Source: Arcobacter cloacae (GTDB taxonomy: Bacteria > Campylobacterota > Campylobacteria > Campylobacterales > Arcobacteraceae). From it: DNA of 64,000 bases. Below the pieces are notes generated by a model. That model was not told where the DNA came from. It did no database searches and worked only from the letters and a program-made list of their open reading frames with translations. Every line of letters begins with the position of its first letter. The first letter of the stretch is position 1. Both the position numbers and the translations under genes were made by a program. The stretch is taken from assembly GCF_013201935.1 (NCBI RefSeq), contig NZ_CP053833.1, forward strand, positions 1,178,001 to 1,242,000, in the 5' to 3' direction. Shown piece after piece: positions 5,913-15,489 of the stretch.

Positions 5913-8900
5913 TTGTTCTCTTATAAAAACTACATCACTCTAAATAGTAAATTTAGTAAATCAACTAATATCATTCATGATAGTGAAAATTGTGAAAACT
6001 ATATTCTTACAACATCAGCACAAAATGTATTAAAAGTACTTTTTAAATTAGATTATCATAATTCTATTTCACTAATTGGACCATTTGGTTGTGGTAAATC
6101 AACATTACTTTTATATATAAATACATTATTATCAAATAATGAACATCAAGAAAAATGCATTAAAAAACTAAAAGATACAAATAGTGAATTATATAACTCA
6201 TATAAATCTTTTTTAGATAATAAAAGCTTTTTAAGAATTAAAATTGTTGGAGAACATATTTCTTTCAAGTCCCAACTAAAAGCAGTTTTACAAGAAAATA
6301 AAGATTTAAAATTATCAAATAAATATTTAAAAGAAGAATCTTTTTCATTAAATAAGTTATTAGAATTTCTAAATAAAGATATTGAAAAATCGTTATATAC
6401 AAATGTTCTATTTTCAATAGATGAATTTGGTAAATTTATCGAGTATGGATTAGAAGATCATAATTCTAATGATATTTTCGAATTACAAACATTATCAGAA
6501 TATGTTAATAAAAAAGATAATTTTAAATTAATTGTATCTCTACATAAGTCTTTCAATGAATATAATTTAGATTCGAGTGCTATATCTTATTCTGATTGGG
6601 ATAAAATCCAAGGTAGATTCGAAAATATAGTATTTAAAGATGATTATTATGAAATGCTAAATATCTTTAAAGAAACTATTACTCTAAAAGAATCAAATGA
6701 TTTAGTAATCAGTCAAAATATAGTTAAAGAAATATGTTCTGATAAATCTTTTAACAAAAATATAGATATCAAAGAACTTGAAAACTTATTTGAAAAGATC
6801 ATTCCTATTCATCCTTATTCCGTTTTGATTATTGCTGAAATATTTTCAAAATACTTTCAAAACCAAAGATCTATTTATTCATTTATATTTTCTTCGGAAC
6901 CAAATGGTTTTCAAGATTTTATAGAAACGGAGTTTGAAAACCAAGAATTATATGGATTATCAAATTTATATGATTATGTAGCATATTTACTTAGAGTTTA
7001 TTCAATAGTTTTACCAGATAGTGAAGCTTGGTATTTTTCTGAAGATAGATTAAAAGATAATAGAGTTGAAAATAAAGTTCAAAAAGATATTATTAAAACA
7101 ATATCTTTAATTCATACTTTCAAACTATCAAATACTGTTTTACCAAATAGTAAGCATATAGTTTTATCTCTAATTGATAAGTATAATGAAGAAATTATTT
7201 TACAAAATATTGATAATTTAGAAAAGTTAAACTTATTAATATTCCAGGAACAAACACAATCATATTCTTTATTGGCTGATTCAAATATTGATATAAATAA
7301 AGAATTGAGAAATTTAACTTCTAAGAATATTACTTTTAATTATGAACTAGAGATTAATAAGATTATTAAAAACAAAGAGATAATAGCTAAGAGATATTTT
7401 TCTGAATATGGTTCAAAAAGAGTTTTTGAAAAAATATATGTTTGTGAAAATGAAAAAGTGTTAAAAAATAAATACAAAATATTTATTATAGATGCAAATA
7501 GATTTGACCTGAAAGATTTATCTTTAAAAAATAACAAATCTTTATTTTTATCTTTAAAAAATTCTCAAAAACTAAATACATTAGTTGAAAAAGTTGAAGC
7601 TTTAAAAATCATAAAAAATGATAATAAAGAAAAAGTTAGTATTAATACTATAGATATTTTAGATAATATGATTTTAGATAGTAGTACTGCAATTGATACT
7701 ATTTTAACAGAAGGATATATTAGTAGTAATATATATCATAATGGTTTAGAACATAAATTTTCTTCAAAAACTTTACAAAAGTTAATTTCAGATATTTCAA
7801 TGGATTCTTTTCCTGATACACCAAAAATCAATAACTATACACTAAATCATACTATTGCAAATAAAGGTACTAGTACAACTTTTATAAAAGCATTGTTTGA
7901 TAATATGTTAGAAAATCCAGATCAAAAAGATCTAGGGATTGAAAAATTTCCTGCTGAAAAGGCATTGTATCTATCAATAATTAAACCTTCTGGTATACAT
8001 AGATTTGAAAATAATGCTTATGCCTTATATCCTCCAAATGATTTAAATTTTGAAAATGTTTGGAATGAAATTACTAAATCTTTAAAGAAAAGAACAAAAA
8101 TTGTAGATTTAGTCACAAAACTTGAAGAAGAACCATACGGATTAGATAGAACTAAATCATTATTTATGATTTCACTTTTTATTATTGTAAATAAAGAATC
8201 AATAAATATTTTTAGAGACAATACATATATATTTGATTTGTCACTTGATATGCTTATGAATATGTGGAAAGCAACAGATAAATTTGAACTACAAATAATC
8301 AAATTGAGTAAAGATGAAGAAAATCTTTTCAAAGTATATGTTCAATTAACTACTGATCTAACTGACAGTAATTTTACAAAAGAAAAAGTATCTTCTATAA
8401 TTAGTACTTTACATAGTAAATTTAGTTATTTACCTGAATATGCTCACAGAACAATGAATCTATCAAAAGAAGCAATTTCATTAAGAACAGAGTTGGTTAC
8501 TATGCGTGAACCTACAAAATCATTTTTTGAATCTTTTCCAAAAGCTTTAGGTTTTGAAAAAATATCAAATATTGATAATGATGAATTTATTCAAAAATTT
8601 AGAAAAGCATTTAATGAAATTGCACTTTCATATAAAGAAGAGTTATTAGATTTAGAAAAATATATTTCATCAGTATTTTTATTTAAAACTACTAATTTTC
8701 CTTATGGAAATTCACTTATTGAAATGTCAGAAAAATTATCTAAGATTGATGGTTTAGATTATAACTCAAAAGCAATAGTAAGATGTTTTACTTACTCTAA
8801 TTCAATAGTAGAATTTGTAGATGGTTTATCTATGATTCTTATTAGAAAAAAACTAGAACAATGTTATGACAATGATGTTACTCAATTCAAAGAAAAATTA

Positions 8901-9155
8901 AGTGAATATGCTGAAAAGCTTTTATCAAAGCTTGAGTTAACAGATATTGCACAAGAAAACCAAGACGTTAGAAAGATATCATTAACTTCACTAGATAAAA
9001 GTTTGAATAAAATTATATCTATAAATAAGAATGAAATTGATAGAATCGATAAAAAAGTTGCTGAAATCAAAAAGTCAATACCTAATAATTTTACAAATGA
9101 TCAAAAACTATATCTAATTTCACAACTACTAAATGAAGAGTTTAATAATGAATAA
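5913..9155 (+). CDS. sspC: SspC-like P-loop ATPase (1080 aa)
   Basis: Starts at TTG 5913 behind AAGGAAAG, 9 nt after sspB. The N-terminal NTPase domain has Walker A GPFGCGKS (residues 56-63) and Walker B LFSIDE (166-171), followed by EFGKFIEYG. The remaining ~800 residues are helical and charged, with no domain I can name; the end has a coiled-coil-like stretch. In the Ssp system SspC is the ATPase working with SspB and SspD to place sulfur in the DNA backbone. It overlaps sspD by 8 nt, so the three are one operon. The call rests on context, order and the P-loop; the length should be compared with known SspC. Confidence 0.68.
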   Translation: MFSYKNYITLNSKFSKSTNIIHDSENCENYILTTSAQNVLKVLFKLDYHNSISLIGPFGCGKSTLLLYINTLLSNNEHQEKCIKKLKDTNSELYNSYKSFLDNKSFLRIKIVGEHISFKSQLKAVLQENKDLKLSNKYLKEESFSLNKLLEFLNKDIEKSLYTNVLFSIDEFGKFIEYGLEDHNSNDIFELQTLSEYVNKKDNFKLIVSLHKSFNEYNLDSSAISYSDWDKIQGRFENIVFKDDYYEMLNIFKETITLKESNDLVISQNIVKEICSDKSFNKNIDIKELENLFEKIIPIHPYSVLIIAEIFSKYFQNQRSIYSFIFSSEPNGFQDFIETEFENQELYGLSNLYDYVAYLLRVYSIVLPDSEAWYFSEDRLKDNRVENKVQKDIIKTISLIHTFKLSNTVLPNSKHIVLSLIDKYNEEIILQNIDNLEKLNLLIFQEQTQSYSLLADSNIDINKELRNLTSKNITFNYELEINKIIKNKEIIAKRYFSEYGSKRVFEKIYVCENEKVLKNKYKIFIIDANRFDLKDLSLKNNKSLFLSLKNSQKLNTLVEKVEALKIIKNDNKEKVSINTIDILDNMILDSSTAIDTILTEGYISSNIYHNGLEHKFSSKTLQKLISDISMDSFPDTPKINNYTLNHTIANKGTSTTFIKALFDNMLENPDQKDLGIEKFPAEKALYLSIIKPSGIHRFENNAYALYPPNDLNFENVWNEITKSLKKRTKIVDLVTKLEEEPYGLDRTKSLFMISLFIIVNKESINIFRDNTYIFDLSLDMLMNMWKATDKFELQIIKLSKDEENLFKVYVQLTTDLTDSNFTKEKVSSIISTLHSKFSYLPEYAHRTMNLSKEAISLRTELVTMREPTKSFFESFPKALGFEKISNIDNDEFIQKFRKAFNEIALSYKEELLDLEKYISSVFLFKTTNFPYGNSLIEMSEKLSKIDGLDYNSKAIVRCFTYSNSIVEFVDGLSMILIRKKLEQCYDNDVTQFKEKLSEYAEKLLSKLELTDIAQENQDVRKISLTSLDKSLNKIISINKNEIDRIDKKVAEIKKSIPNNFTNDQKLYLISQLLNEEFNNE

Positions 9156-10005
9156 AAAAGATTTACATGTTATAGCAATATCTGGTGGAAAAGATAGTGC
9201 TGCATTAGCTATATACTTAAAAGACAAATATCCTGAAAGAGAATTTATGTATCTTTTCTTTGATACAGGAGAAGAGTTAGAAGAGACATATCTATATATA
9301 AATGATTTAGAATCTAGATTAGGTATAAAAGTTAGAAGAGAATTCCCTGCAAAATCTTTTAAAGAATTACTTTTAGAACATAACGATTTCTTACCTTCAC
9401 CTACACAAAGATGGTGTACTAGAAAGATGAAAGTTGAAACATTCTTAAAAGTTATGGAAGAGTTTGAAGGATATCAAGTATATAACTATGTTGGTATCAG
9501 AGCTGATGAAGATAGGGTAGGGTTAAGACCTCCAATGGATAATATCACTACAGTTATGCCTTTTCAAGAAGATGGAATAACTTTAGAAGATGTAAAAAGA
9601 ATTTTAAATGATTCAGGTTTAGGACTTCCAAGATACTATGAGCCAGTAAAAGATGAGGAATACGATATCGAATATTATAGAAGTAGGTCAGGTTGTTACT
9701 TTTGCTTCTATATGAGACAAATAGAATGGGTATGGTTATATGAAAAACACCCTGATGAATTCAAAAAGGCAATGCAATTTGAAAAACAAGGTTTTTCATG
9801 GATTCAAGATATGCCATTAAGTGATCTTATCAAACCAGAAAATATAGATAAAATCAAAAAATCATATAAAAGAACTGAAGAATTAAAAAAGAAACAGCCA
9901 CTTAAAAATGGAACAGTAATGCAACAAATGAGTAACATGTCAAAACATGATCAGGCATTAGATGATTTTGAAAAAGATAAATTCTGTTCAATGTGTATAT
10001 TATGA
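9148..10005 (+). CDS. sspD: SspD/DndC-like PAPS-reductase-family sulfurtransferase
   Basis: The start at 9148 (285 aa) has a GAAGAG site 8 nt upstream; an in-frame ATG at 9133 lacks one. The ATP-pyrophosphatase loop SGGKDS is near the N-terminus. DTGEELEETY and the cysteine-bearing RWCTRKMKVE and GCYFCFYMRQIEW segments are those of the PAPS reductase/DndC family, in which cysteines hold an iron-sulfur cluster and relay sulfur. DndC and SspD activate the DNA backbone with ATP and deliver sulfur from a cysteine desulfurase. The C-terminus ends CSMCIL, two more cysteines. No desulfurase gene is adjacent, so a chromosomal IscS/NifS-type enzyme may serve as SspA. Confidence 0.85.
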   Translation: MNKKDLHVIAISGGKDSAALAIYLKDKYPEREFMYLFFDTGEELEETYLYINDLESRLGIKVRREFPAKSFKELLLEHNDFLPSPTQRWCTRKMKVETFLKVMEEFEGYQVYNYVGIRADEDRVGLRPPMDNITTVMPFQEDGITLEDVKRILNDSGLGLPRYYEPVKDEEYDIEYYRSRSGCYFCFYMRQIEWVWLYEKHPDEFKKAMQFEKQGFSWIQDMPLSDLIKPENIDKIKKSYKRTEELKKKQPLKNGTVMQQMSNMSKHDQALDDFEKDKFCSMCIL

Positions 10006-11633
10006 TAAGTGAAATAGAAAAAAAATTATTAAAATTTATAGATGACAATAATAGTGGTATTGTTAATTATGATTCATCGGATATTTATATATCGTTAAAT
10101 GACGAAATAACAATATTAGTTAATATTAATGGCAAAGAATTTGAAGAAGAATATGAAGAATTATACGAAGTTTTAGAAATTGAGATTTCATTAGATCAAA
10201 TTTATAATAGTGAGTTATCAAAAATTATTGATGTTAATAGTATATCTTTTCATTTTTTGACTCATTCTAATACGTATTTTCAAGTTTTAAATTTTTTAAG
10301 AACTTATTATAAATATTTTTCTAAGATACCTATTATAAATATTACCACTAACGGCAGTGGATATTGCTCTTACTATGATTTACTTTATGAAATAAAAATA
10401 GATAAAGACTGTTATTCAGAAATAAGCTTTTTTAAAGAAATATATAATTTAAAACAAAATTATGAAAAATGCAGTTTTATATCAAAATACTATGATGCCA
10501 TTTCTTGGTATGGATGGCAAGACTTCTCTAAGAAATTTGAGTTAGATTTTAATAGTGTAAAAATAGTAACTACTCAAACAAAAGTTAGAAGATTGAGTTA
10601 CATCAAAATGATATTATCTATGTTTAGTAAAAGTAATTATTATCCAGATAATATATTTAATAATAAAATTGAGTTAGAAGCTAAAAGGTATAATGAATAT
10701 CTTTTAGAATATATAAATACAAAAGGGCTTATAGATATTACTAAATCAGGTAATTCTTCAAAACCATATGTTGAAACTTGTCTTTCTTTAAAATTATTAT
10801 ATTCTCAGAATAATAAATATCAATTGTCAAAATACGGAAAAATATTTAATGTTTTAAGTAATGAAATAGAAGAAGTTCCAGGTAATTATTTTTCATTATC
10901 TAAATATGAAAAATCATTTTTTTTATTTTTTATTATGCAAAGTGATAACTTATATTTATGGGCACTCTTGGATCTGATTTATATCCAAAATAATAAAACA
11001 ACAATAAAAGAAATTAAAAAAGTATTTCAAGAGTATTTAATTAATCAACTGTACTTTACTGTTAAGCATTCAAATATACCAAATAAAGAGAAATCTAAAA
11101 TAACATCTTTAATAAATAGAATTAATTCTTGGAAAAAACCACAAGTATATTTAGAACATATTATTGAACCAAGAATAAATTGGTTATTAGATTTAGATTT
11201 ACTAGACAAAGATGAATTTTTACAAAATAATATAGTATTATCAAAAGAAGGATATGTTTTTTTTAGTGGTTTAAATTCTTATTTTGATATATTTCAAGAA
11301 AAGTATACTATCTTAGACCATTTAAGATGTATGGATTTTTTTAGTTTAATAAATGAAATGTATTCTATGGATGCAACAGCTGTAGAAGAAGATGACATAG
11401 AATTAATAGAAAACTATATAAATGAAAGCTTTAATTTGTTTAAAACTATTGCACCAAATAGAGTTACTGCTTCTCAAGCAATATTATATACATGCTTTAT
11501 GATGCTCTTTAAAGCTAAAAAAGTTGTTAATTTTTGTACAATACAAAATTATCTTGCAAGTAAAAAAAACACTAAATTTATTTTTGAGTGGTATAAAACA
11601 GAAAATGATGGTTCAATTAGGAGAAAAAAATGA
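10002..11633 (+). CDS. Unknown 543-aa protein in the Ssp/Dpt cluster
   Basis: ATG at 10002 overlaps the sspD stop by four bases (ATGA), so translation is coupled. The acidic N-terminal ~65 residues (KEFEEEYEELYEVLEIE) lead into a helical protein with no recognised catalytic motif. Repeated short helix patterns such as LSKYGKIFNVLS and LSKEGYVFFSGL resemble winged-helix units, which would suggest DNA binding; this is only an impression. Its stop overlaps the start of the following ATPase by four bases. Always having partners on both sides suggests it forms a complex with the ATPase and the PIN protein. It could correspond to part of the published SspFGH module, which I cannot verify. Confidence 0.6.
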   Translation: MISEIEKKLLKFIDDNNSGIVNYDSSDIYISLNDEITILVNINGKEFEEEYEELYEVLEIEISLDQIYNSELSKIIDVNSISFHFLTHSNTYFQVLNFLRTYYKYFSKIPIINITTNGSGYCSYYDLLYEIKIDKDCYSEISFFKEIYNLKQNYEKCSFISKYYDAISWYGWQDFSKKFELDFNSVKIVTTQTKVRRLSYIKMILSMFSKSNYYPDNIFNNKIELEAKRYNEYLLEYINTKGLIDITKSGNSSKPYVETCLSLKLLYSQNNKYQLSKYGKIFNVLSNEIEEVPGNYFSLSKYEKSFFLFFIMQSDNLYLWALLDLIYIQNNKTTIKEIKKVFQEYLINQLYFTVKHSNIPNKEKSKITSLINRINSWKKPQVYLEHIIEPRINWLLDLDLLDKDEFLQNNIVLSKEGYVFFSGLNSYFDIFQEKYTILDHLRCMDFFSLINEMYSMDATAVEEDDIELIENYINESFNLFKTIAPNRVTASQAILYTCFMMLFKAKKVVNFCTIQNYLASKKNTKFIFEWYKTENDGSIRRKK

Positions 11634-12757
11634 CATATCAAAAACTAGGATTAAAAGAAAACCCGTTTAGACTTACTCCACCTCTTGATCAAAGTGAAAT
11701 AATTTGGGCAGGAATGAATGAAGTTAAAACTAGTATTGAAAATAGGATTAAAATCGCTTTATTAACTAAAGCTTCTAGAATTGTTTTAAACTGGGGAGCA
11801 TATGGTAGTGGAAAAACTCATGCTTCATTATATTATTCAAAAACAAATAGATTGGAAGAAATGGCAAAAGATAATAATGTATCACCTGCTAAAAGCATTA
11901 AAATAACATTACCTAGATCCTCAAATAACATTGTGCAAGAATTTTTTAGATCATTCTTAGGACAGTATTCATTAGAAGATATATTCTTAGATTTTAAAAA
12001 AATTAAAGCTAAGTTTGGTGAAGACAAATTGAATTTAATGATTAATGCATATTCTAATGATAAAAGTATTGAAGATGTTTTGAAGAAATTAATAGATATA
12101 GAGAGTAATACTTCAGAGGATTTTATTAAATTAAAAAATTATATCTATGGAGATAGTACAAAAGGGACATTGACTTCTTTAGGTTTGCCTCTTGGTTTAA
12201 ATAATGATGAACAAATTGCAAATTTAATGGCAGCAGTTATTAGCTGTATAACACATGATAAAGAAATATATTCAAGCTTTATTATTTGGCTAGATGAATT
12301 TGAAGATATTGATACTGTTAATAAAAATTTAGCAGATAGATTTACAACATTTCTAAGACAATTTATTGATAAAACATCAAATAATTTATTACTTTTTTTG
12401 AATTTTACTCAAAAAACTTTTATGGATATGGAAGATTTATCTGGTTACTTAGGAGAAGCTTTAACTTCAAGGGCTAAGGCTAAAATTGATTTTGCAAACC
12501 CAACTTTAGAGGAATCTATTGTTTATATAAAAGATTTATGTGAAAATGAATTATTTAAAATAGAAGGAAAAGGTTCACCCTTTGATAATGATGAAACTAT
12601 AAAATATGTGTTAGAAAATATTGGGAACCTTACTGCAAGAAAAATAAATGAAAGTTTTTCTATAATTTTTGAAATGGCATTAATAATGGATAAAGAAAAA
12701 ATAACAACTGATTTTATTGATGAAATTAAAGATGAGATTATTGCTTGGAATAATTAA
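11630..12757 (+). CDS. AAA+ ATPase, ORC/ExeA-like, in the Ssp/Dpt cluster
   Basis: A 375-aa protein starting KLGLKENPFRLTPPL, the 'GL.ENPF' opening common in ExeA/TniB/ORC-like AAA+ ATPases. Walker A is GAYGSGKTH (about residues 57-65) and Walker B FIIWLDEFED (about 220-229). SRAKAKIDFANPTLEE after it fits sensor/arginine-finger and lid regions. Start and stop abut both neighbours (4-nt overlap before, immediate junction after), so it is part of a fixed three-gene unit. Such ATPases often load or activate a partner on DNA; here the likely partner is the PIN-like nuclease encoded next. Confidence 0.7.
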   Translation: MTYQKLGLKENPFRLTPPLDQSEIIWAGMNEVKTSIENRIKIALLTKASRIVLNWGAYGSGKTHASLYYSKTNRLEEMAKDNNVSPAKSIKITLPRSSNNIVQEFFRSFLGQYSLEDIFLDFKKIKAKFGEDKLNLMINAYSNDKSIEDVLKKLIDIESNTSEDFIKLKNYIYGDSTKGTLTSLGLPLGLNNDEQIANLMAAVISCITHDKEIYSSFIIWLDEFEDIDTVNKNLADRFTTFLRQFIDKTSNNLLLFLNFTQKTFMDMEDLSGYLGEALTSRAKAKIDFANPTLEESIVYIKDLCENELFKIEGKGSPFDNDETIKYVLENIGNLTARKINESFSIIFEMALIMDKEKITTDFIDEIKDEIIAWNN

Positions 12758-13609
12758 ATGAATCTTATTTTAGATACTTGTACTATAAATAATTTATTGC
12801 AAGTTGATTTATCTTTAGAAGAAGATGAATGTTCTTTAGAATTTGATTATCTTCATAGAATTCAAAAGGAATTTGATATTAAAATACCTCCAAAAATTTA
12901 TGAAGAACTAAAAAACACATTTTCAAAAAACTTAACTACAGGTTATGAAATAAAATTTATTAAGAACTATATGAGTAGATATATTTGTAATTATGTAGAT
13001 AAGGTTGATGAAAGTGATTTTGAATCATCTTTAAATTTTATTAAAATAACACATCCTAAATATGAACAAGAAGATAATGGTGAACTACATTTAGCTGCTT
13101 ATGCTTTATATTTAAATAGGTATAAAAATACTTTAGCTTTTCAGTCTTATTTTGTAACAGATGATGATGAAGCTATAGATGACTTTAAAGATACATTTAA
13201 AATTAATTTTTTAGGGGATATTCTAACAACAATAGATTTACTATTATTAATGAGCGTACATGGAATAATATCTCTTTCAAAGGTATTAAGTTTTGCTTTA
13301 AATTTAAAAAGGCAATATAGCCAGGTATATAACAAGCTAATCAATGAAATTAAGAGTTTACAAAAAAAAGAGCTTCTAGTACAAGAAAGTGCATTACTAA
13401 CAAAGATTTATAATAATATTGAAGATTTTAATTTAGAGGCATTAGAAGAAGATATAAAACATAAAATATTTCCAAATATTAAACAAAAAAATAAAAATAT
13501 AGAAACTTTTATTAGAGAATTTTTAAATGAAGATTTTAAAAAAGTTATAATATTAGAAAAAAAAATTGATGAAATAAAATCTAAATTTTGGGATGTTTCG
13601 AAAATATAA
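12758..13609 (+). CDS. PIN-like nuclease in the Ssp/Dpt cluster
   Basis: A 283-aa protein starting directly after the ATPase stop. MNLILDTCTINNLL has the first PIN-fold aspartate (D6); a glutamate-bearing segment follows (PPKIYEELKN), then DNGELHLAAYAL and YFVTDDDEAIDDF, the conserved acidic pattern (E, D, D) of PIN/VapC-like ribonuclease folds. The C-terminal half is a charged helical extension not seen in VapC toxins (about 130 aa), so this is a larger PIN protein, probably the nuclease of the three-gene set. A run of nine A near 13556-13564 in the last codons could slip. The short gap after it holds a promoter for the Dpt-like genes. Confidence 0.62.
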   Translation: MNLILDTCTINNLLQVDLSLEEDECSLEFDYLHRIQKEFDIKIPPKIYEELKNTFSKNLTTGYEIKFIKNYMSRYICNYVDKVDESDFESSLNFIKITHPKYEQEDNGELHLAAYALYLNRYKNTLAFQSYFVTDDDEAIDDFKDTFKINFLGDILTTIDLLLLMSVHGIISLSKVLSFALNLKRQYSQVYNKLINEIKSLQKKELLVQESALLTKIYNNIEDFNLEALEEDIKHKIFPNIKQKNKNIETFIREFLNEDFKKVIILEKKIDEIKSKFWDVSKI

Positions 13610-13686
13610 AAATATTATTTATTAATAATATTTAAAAGATAATTAAAATATAATGACTTCTATTATAAAAATAATTAGGAATATAA
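13610..13686 (+). promoter_or_regulatory. Promoter region between the modification and Dpt-like modules
   Basis: This is the only non-coding gap of any size within 5052-22162. TATAAT lies at 13649-13654 and AGGA at 13677-13680, 6 nt before the dptF ATG. It suggests that the downstream restriction-type genes can be expressed separately from the modification genes. No clear -35 box or operator repeat. Confidence 0.45.
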
Positions 13687-15489
13687 ATGTTTTTTAAACT
13701 TCTTGCTGCATATGCTCCTACCTCTCAAAACAAAGCATCTTATGACGAACATGTTACAAAATATGCTAAAAAACTTGGTGTTGATGAAATCAATATTGAT
13801 AATGGCTTATTTGCTAAACTATATGGCTCTTTTATTAAAGAAGCAAAATCTATAATAATTTCAGGTTCAGCTGGTGATGGAAAAACATATTTATTAAGAA
13901 AATTATATGAAACATTAAACAAAAGTATTTCATCTTGGAATGACTATATTCCTGAATTAGATTTTGATAAATATAAGATTAAGTTTATTAAAGATTTTAC
14001 TGAAATTGAACAAGTTGACAAAGAAAATGTTTTAGATGGATTGTACAATGCAATATATGAAAATTCAAATATATTATATTTTATAGCTGCTAATGATGGA
14101 ATACTAACAGATACATTAAGAGACTATCTTGATGAGAAACCACATTTTTCTAAGTTGTTAAATAATATAGAAGAACATATAGAGCAACACACAACGAATG
14201 ATGGATTAATATTATTAGATTTAAGTCAAACTTCATCTTCTAAAAACTTTGAATTATTGCTAAATGAAATTTTAAATTATTGTGATGAGTATGAAAAGAA
14301 TTGTCCTAGTTTAACAAATGAAGAAATATTTTGTCCTATACATTCAAATATTAATTTATTAAAAGAAAAAAATATCCAACAACAATTAATAAATGTCATT
14401 AGAACATGTGATTTAAATTATAATCATATTACATTAAGAAAATTGTTTATGCTTATTGCTAATACAATTTTAGGTTATAAAGGTGACAAAAAGATTTTCA
14501 ATAGTTGTGAAGAGGCTATTGAGTATTTTAAAGTGTCAAACTTAAGGACTGATGCTTCAATATATAATAATATTTTCGGAGAGAATCTTCCTCAAAGTAA
14601 AAGAGAAAAAAGCCCATTTAAAGAGTTAAGAGAACTTAGAATTGGGTTTGAAACTACTAATAATATAGATAGTTTTTTATTATTTGGAGACATTAAGAAT
14701 GAAAATCTATACAATAAAGAATTAGATAATCCATTTATTAATCTAAATATATTTAAAAATAAAAAGATTAACTATCTTAATGGTAGTGATGATGAATCTT
14801 CAGACTCTATTAATGATATACAAGAGTTTCTAATTTTCTTTAGAAGACACCTCTTTTTTAATCTCTCTAATCAACTAAAATTAGAAGATATTGAAATAAA
14901 TCGAAATGAATTAATAGCTTATAAACATGCAGATAAGTTTTATAATGATGTTGTTTTATCTTTAAAAGATGGCAAAAGCCCACAAAAAAGTATTATAAAA
15001 GAATTAGCTTTAGGTTTAAATAGAGTTTTCTTAGGTGAGTTAATTAGTAAAGATGCTAATGACAGGTTATATATCGCAACATCTCTTACTGGTACTATGT
15101 CAAAATTATCTTCTGAAATAATAGATGAAATAGTATTTAATAAAAAAAGTTCAAATGAAGGGCTTAATTTAGAACTTATTAATGGCTTTGATGATGAATA
15201 CTGTAAAGTCAATTTAATTATTCAATATGGTGGGGAAGATATAGCTAATTTAGAACTTGACCTTCATATGTTTGAATTTTTATGCAGAATCTCTGACGGA
15301 ATACTACCTACTAGTTTTTCTGTAGAATATTATGAACGTGTTTTAACCTTTAAATCCCAAATAGTAAATCATATTCTAAGTGAAGTAGAAGTTGATGAAA
15401 CATTTAATCTATTCACTCTAAATGATAAAGAAGGTACTCTACAATTTAATGAAATAGAAATAGGAAATGGTAATGTTTACGAAAGCTAA
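13687..15489 (+). CDS. dptF: DptF-like P-loop protein of the phosphorothioation-dependent restriction module
   Basis: A 600-aa protein with Walker A GSAGDGKT at residues 60-67. The GSAGDGK form, the length and the position upstream of a DptG/DptH-like pair fit DptF (DndF). Residues 96-120 contain a YFIAANDGILTDTL segment following the NTPase core. The DndFGH complex restricts DNA lacking phosphorothioate marks and contains ATPase activity. It has its own promoter region and ribosome site, and its 3' end overlaps the next gene. Other P-loop proteins of defence islands share the GSAGDGKT loop, so the family call leans on context. Confidence 0.62.
   Translation: MFFKLLAAYAPTSQNKASYDEHVTKYAKKLGVDEINIDNGLFAKLYGSFIKEAKSIIISGSAGDGKTYLLRKLYETLNKSISSWNDYIPELDFDKYKIKFIKDFTEIEQVDKENVLDGLYNAIYENSNILYFIAANDGILTDTLRDYLDEKPHFSKLLNNIEEHIEQHTTNDGLILLDLSQTSSSKNFELLLNEILNYCDEYEKNCPSLTNEEIFCPIHSNINLLKEKNIQQQLINVIRTCDLNYNHITLRKLFMLIANTILGYKGDKKIFNSCEEAIEYFKVSNLRTDASIYNNIFGENLPQSKREKSPFKELRELRIGFETTNNIDSFLLFGDIKNENLYNKELDNPFINLNIFKNKKINYLNGSDDESSDSINDIQEFLIFFRRHLFFNLSNQLKLEDIEINRNELIAYKHADKFYNDVVLSLKDGKSPQKSIIKELALGLNRVFLGELISKDANDRLYIATSLTGTMSKLSSEIIDEIVFNKKSSNEGLNLELINGFDDEYCKVNLIIQYGGEDIANLELDLHMFEFLCRISDGILPTSFSVEYYERVLTFKSQIVNHILSEVEVDETFNLFTLNDKEGTLQFNEIEIGNGNVYES

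Noticed and set aside
8018-8332. Minus-strand ORFs inside sspC and the other large plus-strand genes (e.g. 7340-7537, 8018-8332, 14940-15212, 21189-21539)
   Set aside because: They are antisense shadows of the large coding genes: Leu/Ser/Ile-rich, with no ribosome site, lying fully within clearly coding sequence.
5913-9155. BREX type 4 ATPase (BrxC/PglY) call
   Set aside because: BREX type 4 also has a PAPS-reductase-like gene and a large ATPase, but no PglZ phosphatase-fold gene or BrxL protease gene is present, and the DUF4007 and Dpt-like neighbours favour Ssp/Dnd.
10002-11633. SspE-type nuclease
   Set aside because: No DUF262/HNH motifs of SspE are visible in the 543-aa protein.
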